64,000 nucleotides of DNA from assembly GCA_031550085.1 (NCBI GenBank), contig JAVBOY010000004.1, positions 1 through 64,000 of the forward strand, in the 5' to 3' direction. Each line of letters begins with the position of its first letter. Position 1 is the first letter of the stretch. The notes under the pieces were generated by a model. That model had not been told where the DNA came from and ran no database searches. It was given only the letters and a program-made list of their open reading frames with translations. This document shows, in pieces, positions 8,633-16,713 of this stretch. A program made the translations under genes and the position numbers. This DNA is from UBA4417 sp031550085. GTDB lineage: Bacteria; Bacteroidota; Bacteroidia; Bacteroidales; UBA4417.

Positions 8633-11600
8633 ATGAAAAAAATTTTATTTTACTCGTTGTTGCTTTTCTATTCTACCACATCTTTTGCCCAATTTACCGG
8701 GAACAAATCCGTTCCGGGGGATTATGCATTGCTTCAGGCGGCTATGGCCGGCCTGAATGCGCAGGATGTTGGCACGGGAGGAGGAACTGATCCTTCTTCA
8801 AGGGGAATAGAGGCAACAAGCAAAACCGTTTCTGATCCTAACATTTCTTTTGGAAATGAAAATTCCTTCCAAACGTTAACCGAAAAAACGACCCAAACCT
8901 CTACCAACGATTTCGCATCACTTACCGAAATTGATTATCAAAAAAAAATTGAAACCACTTCAATGCCCCTTCATGAGCTTTATGCTCAATCATTACCTCC
9001 TGCAGCGCAATATGGTTCTTTAAACAAAAACAGCGCTTATGCAGAGGTAAACCTTTCTGAGGAAAAAAATTCAATTGAAAATTTATCTTCTCCTCGCACT
9101 TCGGAATCTAAACACAGCATCCCCGCTCCTCTTGCTGCACCGTCCACAGCAACGACAAATGAAGCCACAAATATTACCACAACAGGGGCAACACTCAATG
9201 GAACCGTAGTTGATAACGGAATACCTGCCACGGTTACTTTTGAATATGGTTTGGACGATACTTACGGAACGGTTGTTACGGCAGCCGAAAGCCCGGTTAC
9301 AGGAGGGGTTTCCACTCCGGTAAGCGCCGTAATCAGCGGACTGGTACCCAATACAACCTATCACTTCCGGGTAGTTGCGGAAGATACCGATGGGACTACC
9401 TCTGGTTTGGATCAAACTTTTACCACAGCATGTCCTATCATTATTGCTACCATTTCAGGGGAAGATACGCTTTGTGCAAATTCAACCGCTGTTGTATTCT
9501 CTACCGAAAGCGGTCAATCCAACTATGTTTGGTCAGTGATCGGGGATGCTACCATCGTTTCGGGCGACGGGAACGAAAGCATTACCGTTGATTTCGGAGC
9601 GGCTGGGAACGACACGATTTCCGTCACCTATGTGGATGAAAACGGTTGCGCTCCGGCCGAACCCGTTCAGTTTGCCGTCGTTATCAATCCCTTGCCGGTG
9701 GCTACCATAAGCGGGGAAGATACGCTTTGTGCCAATTCAACCGCTGTTGTATTCTCTACCGAAAGCGGTCAATCCAACTATGTTTGGTCGGTCATCGGAG
9801 ATGCAACCATCGTTTCGGGTGACGGTACCGAAAGTATTACCGTCGACTTTGGCGCAGCAGGGAACGATACCCTTTCTGTCACCTATTTGGATGAAAACGG
9901 CTGCGCTCCGGCGGAACCCGTTCAGTTTGCCGTCGTTATCAATCCCTTGCCGGTGGCTACCATTAGCGGAGAAGATACGCTTTGTGCCAATTCAACCGCT
10001 GTTGTATTCTCCACCGAAAGCGGCCAATCCAACTATGTGTGGTCGGTCATCGGAGATGCAACCATCGTTTCAGGCGACGGTACCGAAAGCATTACCGTTG
10101 ATTTCGGAGCGGCGGGGAACGATACGCTTTCCGTCACGTATGTGGACGAAAACGGTTGTTCACCTCTCGAACCTGTTCTGTTTCCCATTTTGGTGAATCC
10201 GCTACCGCTGGCTACCATAGCCGGGGAAGATACGCTTTGTGCCAATTCCACCGGCCTTGTATTCTCGACCGAGAGCGGGCAATCCAATTATGTTTGGTCC
10301 GTGATCGGGGATGCTACGATTGTGTCGGGCGACGCTACCGAAAGTATTACCGTTGATTTCGGAGCGGCCGGGAACGATACGCTTTCCGTCACTTATGTGG
10401 ACGAAAACGGTTGTTCGCCGCTCGAACCTGTTCTGTTTCCCATTTTGGTGAATCCGCTACCGCTGGCTACCATAGCCGGGGAAGATACGCTTTGTGCCAA
10501 TTCCTCCGGTATTGTCTTCTCTACCGAAAGCGGGCAATCCAATTATGTTTGGTCCGTGATCGGGGATGCTACGATTGTGTCGGGCGACGGTACCGAAAGC
10601 ATTACCGTTGATTTCGGAGCGGCAGGGAACGATACCCTTTCCGTCACTTATGTGGATGAAAACGGTTGCTCGCCACTCGAACCCGCCCAGTTTGCCATTC
10701 TCGTCAGCCCGATCCCGGTGGCTACCATAAGCGGGGAAGATACGCTTTGTGCCAATTCAACCGGTCTTGTGTTCACGACTGAGAGCGGACAATCCAACTA
10801 TGTTTGGTCGGTCATCGGAGATGCAACCATCGTTTCAGGCGACGGGACCGAAAGCATTACCGTTGATTTCGGAGCGGCAGGGAACGACACGATTTCTGTG
10901 ACCTACGTGGATGAAAACGGTTGCTCGCCACTCGAACCCGCCCAGTTTGCCATTCTCGTCAACCCGATCCCGTTGGCTACCATAAGCGGGGAAGATACGC
11001 TTTGTGCCAATTCCTCCGGTCTTGTGTTCACGACTGAGAGCGGACAATCCAACTATGTTTGGTCGGTTATCGGAGATGCTACCATCGTTTCGGGCGACGG
11101 AACCGAAAGTATTACGGTTGATTTCGGAGCTGCTGGAAACGATACGCTTTCTGTCACCTATGTGGATGAAAACGGTTGTTCGCCACTCGAACCCGCTCAG
11201 TTTGCCATTCTCGTCAGCCCGATCCCGGTGGCTACGATTACCGGTGAAGATACGCTTTGTGCAAATTCCTCCGGTCTTGTGTTCACGACTGAGAGCGGTC
11301 AATCCAACTATGTGTGGTCGGTCACCGGAGATGCAACCATCGTTTCGGGCGACGGAACCGAAAGTATTACTGTTGATTTCGGAGCAGCAGGAAACGATAC
11401 GCTTTCCGTCACTTATGTGGATGAAAACGGTTGCTCGCCAGCCGAACCCGTTCTGTTTGCCATTTTGGTCAATCCGCTGCCCATCCCGGTTATTTCGGGT
11501 GAAAACTCGATTTGTGAAAACTCAACCGGTATTGTATTCTCCACCGAAAGCGGACAATCCAACTATGTGTGGTCGGTCATCGGAGATGCTACCATCGTTT

Positions 11601-13780
11601 CAGGCGACGGTACCGAAAGCATTACCGTTGATTTCGGAGCGGCTGGAAACGATACGCTTTCCGTCACTTATGTGGATGAAAACGGTTGTGTTCCACTTGA
11701 ACCTACCCAATTTGCCATTTTGGTTAATCCGCTACCGGTGGCTACGATTACCGGTGAAGATACGCTTTGTGCAAATTCCACCGCTGTTGTCTTCTCCACC
11801 GAAAGCGGCCAAGCCAACTATGTTTGGTCGATCATTGGGGATGCAACTCTTGTTTCCGGCGACGGGACCGAAAGCATTACCGTCGACTTTGGCGCAGCAG
11901 GGAACGATACGCTTTCCGTCACTTATGTAGATGAAAACGGTTGCTCGCCACTCGTGCCCGATCAACTTGCCGTCTTGGTCAATCCGCTGCCCGTACCGGT
12001 TATTTCGGGCGAGGATTCTCTTTGTGAAAATGCAACGGGGATTGTGTACACAACCGAAAGCGGACAATCCAACTATGTTTGGTCGGTTGCAGGAGATGCC
12101 AGCATTGTTTCGGGTGACGGGACCGAAAGCATTACCGTCGACTTCGGGGCAGCCGGCAACGACACGATTTCGGTGACTTATACGGACGAAAACGGTTGCT
12201 CGCCGCTCGTACCCGCTCAATTTGCCGTTATTGTCGCACCTACCCTCACCACTGCAGGCGAAATTTCAGGGCCCGATTCCATTGATATTCCTTCAACAGG
12301 AAATGTATACTCGGTTTCACCTCTGGCAGGAGCTACCACCTATACCTGGACTGTTTTATCGGGAGGAACCATTACCAGCGGACAGGGGACATCGTCTATT
12401 ACCGTTGATTTCCCGGCATCAACCGTTTTGGGAAGCATCAGCGTCATTGCCTCCAATGCTTGCAGCGAAACGGAAGCTTCAAGCCTGGAAATCAGCATCA
12501 ATGCCCCGGTAGCAGCAGGGCTTATTTTCAGCCCGACCAACTCTTCGCAAGTTTGTATCGGATCGTCGGGGCACGTTTATAGCGTTGATCCTATTTTAAA
12601 CGCGGCATCCTATGTGTGGAGCGTTCCGGAAGGAGCCATTATTGATAACGGGCAAGGAACGCCAAGTATTTCCGTAAGTTATCCCGAAGGTTCTGTTTCG
12701 GGTGATGTGACGGTTTACGGCGTAAACAGTTCCGGAAATGGAGCGCCCTCATCGTTCGCGGTAGGTGTAAATGTCCTGCCCAATGCTCCGACCATCACAG
12801 GGAACACCGATGTCTGTCAGCAAGCTTATGAAATCTACGAAACGGAAGACAGCATGACAAACTACGACTGGGAAGTAACGGGCGGCTTGATCGTTTTCAA
12901 TACCGGAAACCGGGTTACGGTTTGGTGGCAAGAAAGCGGTCTCCAATCCATTAGCGTGACGTATGCCAATGCAGGAGGTTGCACGGCAACCATACCGACG
13001 ACCGTGGCTGTTACGGTCAGAGGGCTTCCTATTAGCGCCGGACCTGTGGTCGGTGAATCCAAAGTTTGTACTCCGGCAGAAGGTATTGCGTTCAGCACAC
13101 AACCTATTTTCGAAGCAACCAGTTATGAATGGATTCTTCCGGACGGCGCAACCATTGTGTCGGGAGCCGGCACCAATCAAATTGTCGTTGATTTTGCTGC
13201 CAATGCGCAAAGCGGTTCCATTTTGGTTCGTGGGGTTAATAGCTGCGGTGAAGGCGGATTCTCCCTGCCCTTTGTTCTAGAAGCAAGCGCAACACCGGAA
13301 CCTCCCCTCATTTATATCAATGATGAAGGTTTGTTGGTGACCAATCTGACAGCGGGCACCTTCCAATGGTATCTGAACGGTAGTCCTTTATTGGGAGCTA
13401 CGAATCCGACACTGGCGGCATTGGTTTCCGGATTGTATCATCTGATTGTTATCGTCAACGGGTGCGAATCCGCGCCTTCGAATATTGTAGGCGTGACGGT
13501 GGGTGTCACAGACAAGCCGGTTTATACGCGAATCAACTTGTATCCGGTACCTAATACGGGTAAGTTTACTGTTTCTTTCGACTCGCAAAAGCAAGAAACG
13601 TACACCATCCGGATTTTATCTGCCATCGGAGCGCAAGTGTACAAATCGGAATCCATCGTTGTAAACGGCAAGTTCGATAAACAAATCACGCTTCCGAGCG
13701 ACATTCCTGCCGGAGTTTATACGGTCCGGATTGAAGGTTCGGGCGGAGAATTTACCAAAAAGATGATTATTACCAAATAA
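8633..13780 (+). CDS. Giant secreted repeat protein with PKD-like domains and T9SS sorting domain
   Basis: A 1715-residue surface or secreted protein. The start at 8633 gives a signal peptide (MKKILFYSLLLFYSTTSFAQ). Next come a Ser/Thr-rich segment to about residue 160, an Fn3-like domain (about 163-266, ending NTTYHFRVVAEDTDG), eleven 85-residue repeats (about 272-1206), each running from GEDTLCANS through TESGQSNYVWSVIGDA and ITVDFGAAGND to VDENGC, four diverged versions of the same PKD-like domain (to about 1560), an Ig-like segment (GTFQWYLNGSPL), and a T9SS type A sorting domain (YPVPNTGKFTVSF..IPAGVYTVRI..KKMIITK). The Cys residues of each repeat (DTLC, ENGC) may pair. The role is probably adhesion or a surface stalk. 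There is no catalytic domain. Two terminator hairpins follow. Confidence 0.9.
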   Translation: MKKILFYSLLLFYSTTSFAQFTGNKSVPGDYALLQAAMAGLNAQDVGTGGGTDPSSRGIEATSKTVSDPNISFGNENSFQTLTEKTTQTSTNDFASLTEIDYQKKIETTSMPLHELYAQSLPPAAQYGSLNKNSAYAEVNLSEEKNSIENLSSPRTSESKHSIPAPLAAPSTATTNEATNITTTGATLNGTVVDNGIPATVTFEYGLDDTYGTVVTAAESPVTGGVSTPVSAVISGLVPNTTYHFRVVAEDTDGTTSGLDQTFTTACPIIIATISGEDTLCANSTAVVFSTESGQSNYVWSVIGDATIVSGDGNESITVDFGAAGNDTISVTYVDENGCAPAEPVQFAVVINPLPVATISGEDTLCANSTAVVFSTESGQSNYVWSVIGDATIVSGDGTESITVDFGAAGNDTLSVTYLDENGCAPAEPVQFAVVINPLPVATISGEDTLCANSTAVVFSTESGQSNYVWSVIGDATIVSGDGTESITVDFGAAGNDTLSVTYVDENGCSPLEPVLFPILVNPLPLATIAGEDTLCANSTGLVFSTESGQSNYVWSVIGDATIVSGDATESITVDFGAAGNDTLSVTYVDENGCSPLEPVLFPILVNPLPLATIAGEDTLCANSSGIVFSTESGQSNYVWSVIGDATIVSGDGTESITVDFGAAGNDTLSVTYVDENGCSPLEPAQFAILVSPIPVATISGEDTLCANSTGLVFTTESGQSNYVWSVIGDATIVSGDGTESITVDFGAAGNDTISVTYVDENGCSPLEPAQFAILVNPIPLATISGEDTLCANSSGLVFTTESGQSNYVWSVIGDATIVSGDGTESITVDFGAAGNDTLSVTYVDENGCSPLEPAQFAILVSPIPVATITGEDTLCANSSGLVFTTESGQSNYVWSVTGDATIVSGDGTESITVDFGAAGNDTLSVTYVDENGCSPAEPVLFAILVNPLPIPVISGENSICENSTGIVFSTESGQSNYVWSVIGDATIVSGDGTESITVDFGAAGNDTLSVTYVDENGCVPLEPTQFAILVNPLPVATITGEDTLCANSTAVVFSTESGQANYVWSIIGDATLVSGDGTESITVDFGAAGNDTLSVTYVDENGCSPLVPDQLAVLVNPLPVPVISGEDSLCENATGIVYTTESGQSNYVWSVAGDASIVSGDGTESITVDFGAAGNDTISVTYTDENGCSPLVPAQFAVIVAPTLTTAGEISGPDSIDIPSTGNVYSVSPLAGATTYTWTVLSGGTITSGQGTSSITVDFPASTVLGSISVIASNACSETEASSLEISINAPVAAGLIFSPTNSSQVCIGSSGHVYSVDPILNAASYVWSVPEGAIIDNGQGTPSISVSYPEGSVSGDVTVYGVNSSGNGAPSSFAVGVNVLPNAPTITGNTDVCQQAYEIYETEDSMTNYDWEVTGGLIVFNTGNRVTVWWQESGLQSISVTYANAGGCTATIPTTVAVTVRGLPISAGPVVGESKVCTPAEGIAFSTQPIFEATSYEWILPDGATIVSGAGTNQIVVDFAANAQSGSILVRGVNSCGEGGFSLPFVLEASATPEPPLIYINDEGLLVTNLTAGTFQWYLNGSPLLGATNPTLAALVSGLYHLIVIVNGCESAPSNIVGVTVGVTDKPVYTRINLYPVPNTGKFTVSFDSQKQETYTIRILSAIGAQVYKSESIVVNGKFDKQITLPSDIPAGVYTVRIEGSGGEFTKKMIITK
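9446..12250 (+). repeat. Eleven in-register tandem 255-bp repeats
   Basis: The start of the motif GAAGATACGCTTTGTGC recurs every 255 bases from 9461. The eleventh unit begins exactly 2550 bases after the first (GCTACC at 9446, CCGGTT at 11996), so no indel has accumulated. Neighbouring units share long identical blocks at DNA level, most clearly units 3-5 and 5-7. Units 9 and 11 differ at the start (PVISGE). This suggests recent duplication or gene conversion. Confidence 0.95.
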
Positions 13781-13791
13781 ACATCGGATTT

Positions 13792-13834
13792 GAGGAACCC
13801 TATTTAAATTACCCTCAAATGGGGTTCCTTTTCA
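13792..13834 (+). terminator. Terminator hairpin after the giant gene
   Basis: AGGAACCC pairs with GGGTTCCT across an AT-rich loop and is followed by TTTTC. It begins 12 bases after the stop codon. Confidence 0.65.
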
Positions 13835-13873
13835 AAGAGAGTTGCAGGCATCCGTTTGTAACTCTCTTTTTAT
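13834..13873 (+). terminator. Second terminator hairpin
   Basis: AAAGAGAGTT (13834-13843) pairs with AACTCTCTTT (13860-13869), followed by a T run. It stands in tandem with the previous hairpin. Confidence 0.65.
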
Positions 13874-13946
13874 TTCTAGCACTTTTTAATGGTTTACCAC
13901 GTTTGTCCGTTTTAAGCATCCCTGACTGTTTGGATATTGGATAAAC

Positions 13947-13984
13947 AAAAAAGAGGCCGCCATATCGAAATACAGCAGCCCCTT
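13947..13984 (-). terminator. Terminator of the DUF6580 gene
   Basis: On the minus strand, AAGGGGCTGC pairs with GCGGCCTCTT (two G-U pairs) and is followed by TTTTTTG. It lies about 20 bases past the stop codon. Confidence 0.6.
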
Positions 13985-14002
13985 TGTATTGACTGAAAGT
14001 GC

Positions 14003-14533
14003 TTATCTTACTTGATTGAGCGCAAGCACTCTTTTTGAAATTACATAATAGCTTCCAAATAAAACGGTGCAAAAGAACAGATCTCCCATAATTCCATTCA
14101 GGAAGAAGGGCAATCCGGCTATGTATGCTTGCATCAGCCCGGCAACGTTCATGGGGTAAGGCATCATTTGGGTCATCCAGGTACCGAAATTCGTTACCAG
14201 GAAAAACAACGTCGAGGATGCCAAGGACATAGCAACCACATTGACCACCTTTACATTCCGGCGTAAAACAAAACCCAAAGCAACGATTGCAATAAACGCA
14301 ACATAAACCCAAATCATCGTTGCATGAAAGCCGATAAAAAGGTCGCTGACAAACATAGCGGCTATCGGAAGCAAAAACGCCAACTCTTTCCGTTTGATAT
14401 AAGTTCCTCCAAACAATGCCATCGCTGCCAACGGGGTAAAGTTCGGCCAATGCGGGATGAATCTCAAAACAGCTGCCAATAGTACCAAAGCGGCGATAAA
14501 AAAGAATTGCGATTTAAAGATTTTTGTATTCAT
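14003..14533 (-). CDS. DUF6580-family membrane protein (ECF-transporter S-component-like)
   Basis: A 176-residue integral membrane protein with five to six hydrophobic segments. The signature RFIPHWPNFTPLAAMALFGG (about 24-43), followed by a basic loop and LLPIAAMFVSDLFIGFH, is the DUF6580 pattern. These proteins resemble the substrate-binding S components of energy-coupling-factor vitamin transporters. No ECF ATPase genes are adjacent, so it would have to share a module encoded elsewhere, and the substrate is unknown. No riboswitch was seen upstream. The minus-strand -7-like element TATCTTTG (14569-14562) lies 29 bases before the ATG, without a -33 box. Confidence 0.8.
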   Translation of the reverse strand: MNTKIFKSQFFFIAALVLLAAVLRFIPHWPNFTPLAAMALFGGTYIKRKELAFLLPIAAMFVSDLFIGFHATMIWVYVAFIAIVALGFVLRRNVKVVNVVAMSLASSTLFFLVTNFGTWMTQMMPYPMNVAGLMQAYIAGLPFFLNGIMGDLFFCTVLFGSYYVISKRVLALNQVR

Positions 14534-14969
14534 TTGGTTCGTTAAGTTTTTAATTAGGCGGCAAAGATAGTGAAATCCTTAGAAATTTATCCGTTATGCA
14601 AAAATTTATTGGGAAAACAAACGAGTGAAATTTCGAACAATATGAGCGGGCCACAAAGATTTTGTCACGATCCGGTTTACAAAGCGGCATCCCCACGAAA
14701 CTTTTTGGAGAAGATTTAGAATCTGTAAAAAAAAACAGAAAGAATTCTTTTTGACAAGATTAACAGGAAAGGAGGTATTCAAAAAGTCAAAAAACATCAC
14801 CACAAGGAGCACAAAAAAATCTTGCAGAAAGGATACAATTGCATGAAAATAAAACTGTTAACTTTGTACTCTTTGTATAAACTTCGTGTTTTGTGGTAAA
14901 AAAAACTCTTTTTGAGCAGCCTCAAAAAGCAGTTGTACCAGCCATATAAAGATCAAGTTCTCAGGTTTT
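14534..14969 (-). repeat. Spacer with CACAAAG-type dispersed repeat
   Basis: No gene is visible in these 436 bases. On the minus strand it reads ACCACAAAACACGAAGTTTA, then TACAAAGAGTACAAAG, and further on CTCCTTGTGGTGATG and CCTGTTAATCTTGTCAAAAA. This is the ACCACAAAG/ACACAAAG sort of low-complexity spacer seen in many Bacteroidota, a different family from the CAACAATTCAACA repeats. Like them it lies between two co-directional genes. The -7 element of the downstream gene is at 14562-14569. Confidence 0.55.
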
Positions 14970-15539
14970 TCAAACTCTTAGCACCGCACGAAATGCCCTG
15001 ACGCTATAATAAGAAGGGGCGCTGTTGTGAAACACAAAAACCTGCCCGTAACGGTATTCGGCAAAGAGGGCGCCTCCAAGCTTCCGGATACCGGAAGGCG
15101 TTAGGATCCAACTCGACGTTTTCGTATCGAACGTTCCCAATCGCTGCAACTCCCGGTATTGTTCTTCTGTCAGCAATTCGATCCCTATGGCCGCCGCCAG
15201 GTCTATCGCATTGTTTTCCGGCGGATGTTCTTTCCGTGATTCCTGCGCTTCCCGGTCGTAACAAACATTCCGGCGTCCTTTGGGCGTCTCGGCCGAACAA
15301 TCGAAAAAAAGATATTCCCCCGTCTTTTCATCATAGCCGGCCACATCGGGTTCTCCGCCGGTCCGTTCCATTTCGTTCAGCGACCACAGCTTTTCCGGAT
15401 CCGCTTCCAACTTTGCTTGAATGCCGCTCCAGTCAAGATTGCTGTGGCGTCTTTTGTTTTTCTCAAAACGGGTTTTCAACGTTTTGAGCAGTTCCTCACG
15501 CTGAGCTGAAGTCAATATTTTAGGTTCATTATTCTGCAT
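14970..15539 (-). CDS. DUF4256 family protein
   Basis: A 189-residue soluble protein with no signal peptide. It matches DUF4256 over its full length: LKTRFEKNKRRH near the start, WSLNEMERTGGEPDV (about 53-67), YLFFDCSAETPKGRRNVCYD, then LLTEEQYRELQRLGTFDTKTSSWI and a C-terminal EYRYGQVFVFHNSAPSYYS. The Cys residues in DCSAE and NVCYD and the invariant acidic residues suggest an enzyme fold, but no activity is known. It lies 24 bases downstream of the methyltransferase gene on the same strand, so the two are probably co-transcribed. Confidence 0.85.
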   Translation of the reverse strand: MQNNEPKILTSAQREELLKTLKTRFEKNKRRHSNLDWSGIQAKLEADPEKLWSLNEMERTGGEPDVAGYDEKTGEYLFFDCSAETPKGRRNVCYDREAQESRKEHPPENNAIDLAAAIGIELLTEEQYRELQRLGTFDTKTSSWILTPSGIRKLGGALFAEYRYGQVFVFHNSAPSYYSVRAFRAVLRV

Positions 15540-15563
15540 TCCTTTTCATTGTATGCGTTTATT

Positions 15564-16379
15564 TCAGCTTTTCTTAGTCGCTACAAGGGAATAAACCATC
15601 GGAATTTTATCATCCAAATGGGCAATCCGGTATTTTTTCGGTTCGATTTCGATCGTTTTTTCAAAACAGTTGTACGGAGAGTAATCAAATTCATCGAATG
15701 ATTCTATTTCAAGCCCGTTTTTCAGAAGGCTGTTGATTACTTCGCTCAGGCTGTGGTTCCACATCACATACTCCTGACTTATGCCGGCATTCCGGTCTGT
15801 ATACGTCCCGCTTAAGGTTTCTACAATAGCTCCCGTATTGAAATAGTTGTACTTTATTTTTTCAAAATAATCATCGAACATCCAAACCACCGGATGAAAT
15901 TCCACAAACACAAACTTGCCGCCGGGCTTCAGGAAGCGGGAAACGATGTTTGCCCATTTATCCAAATCGGGCAACCAGCCAATTGTTCCGTAACTGGTGA
16001 ACACCACATCGAAGCTCTTGTCCAAATAATCGGGCAAATCGTAAAGATCACAGCAAATAAAGGTTGCTGCAGCATTTACGTTAGCTGCAAGTTCTTTCGC
16101 CTTCGCAATCGCCTGGTCCGATAAGTCCACGCCGGTAACCTCCGCTCCAAGCCAATGCAAGGATATGGTATCCTGTCCGAAATGGCATTGCAAATGCAAG
16201 ACGGATTTGCCATGGATGTCCCCTAATCGATTTAATTCGATGTCGTTTAAAGAAGTATTTCCTTTCACAAAATGATCCAGGTTATAGAACTCCGATTTTG
16301 CATGGATTTCGGTCCGTTTGTTCCAGGATTGCCGGTTGATTTCAATGTAATTCAAGGCGGTGTTTGCTTTATTTTCCAT
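15564..16379 (-). CDS. Class I SAM-dependent methyltransferase
   Basis: A 271-residue cytoplasmic methyltransferase. Motif I is LHLQCHFGQ (61-69), with the acidic ribose-binding residue in GVDLSD (83-88), then FICCDLYDLP (motif II), DVVFTSYGTIGWLPD (motif III) and LKPGGKFVFVEFHP (post-III). The family acts on small molecules in many settings; the substrate cannot be inferred. The C-terminal half has many aromatic residues (SPYNCFEKT), which usually form the substrate lid. It is the first gene of a likely two-gene unit with DUF4256. No perfect upstream -7 element was found. Confidence 0.85.
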   Translation of the reverse strand: MENKANTALNYIEINRQSWNKRTEIHAKSEFYNLDHFVKGNTSLNDIELNRLGDIHGKSVLHLQCHFGQDTISLHWLGAEVTGVDLSDQAIAKAKELAANVNAAATFICCDLYDLPDYLDKSFDVVFTSYGTIGWLPDLDKWANIVSRFLKPGGKFVFVEFHPVVWMFDDYFEKIKYNYFNTGAIVETLSGTYTDRNAGISQEYVMWNHSLSEVINSLLKNGLEIESFDEFDYSPYNCFEKTIEIEPKKYRIAHLDDKIPMVYSLVATKKS

Positions 16380-16578
16380 TATCGTTTTCTTTTGTGTTTC
16401 CCCATTCGGGCTTACGCTGAGCCGGTGTCTGTTTTCGAAGCACTCAATGGTATGACTACAACAACCAAGACGAGATTTTAGCCCAGCGGAAGATCCAAAA
16501 AATTTAGTTGGTTTAAAAATGCGCGAATCAAAACAAAACTACAAAATTCCGGACGTTATGCAAATCGTGAAAAACCAT

Positions 16579-16609
16579 TTTGAATTATCAGATAAAAACG
16601 GCAACTTTG
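16579..16609 (+). promoter_or_regulatory. Promoter of the NADH dehydrogenase gene
   Basis: TTTG at 16579-16582, a 19-nt spacer, then CAACTTTG at 16602-16609, one base off TAnnTTTG. The start codon is 104 nt downstream, giving a leader of about 100 nt. The rest of the 16380-16713 spacer shows no gene. Confidence 0.6.
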
Positions 16610-16639
16610 TACGAAAATATGAACCTTTTGAAAGGCCCC

Positions 16640-16657
16640 TTGTTACTTCGGTAACAA
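16640..16657 (+). promoter_or_regulatory. UUCG tetraloop hairpin in the 5' leader
   Basis: TTGTTAC-TTCG-GTAACAA is a perfect 7-bp stem closed by C-UUCG-G, an unusually stable tetraloop. It lies about 30 nt into the predicted leader and 56 nt before the ATG. No T run follows, so it is not a terminator. It may stabilise or regulate the message. Confidence 0.5.
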
Positions 16658-16713
16658 TCCATTTTCCGTATCGGAATTTAATTTCAAAAAACAAATAAGC
16701 CCAAGGCAACTTC

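Noticed and set aside
9446..12250. Regular repeats considered as a CRISPR-like array
   Set aside because: The period is 255 bases, lies wholly inside one reading frame, and encodes a protein domain.
12749..13210. Minus-strand frames inside the giant repeat gene
   Set aside because: Shadows of the repeat coding sequence; no independent start context or domain.
14534..14969. Possible vitamin riboswitch before the ECF-S-like gene
   Set aside because: No conserved TPP, cobalamin or other riboswitch core was visible; the spacer consists of low-complexity repeats.
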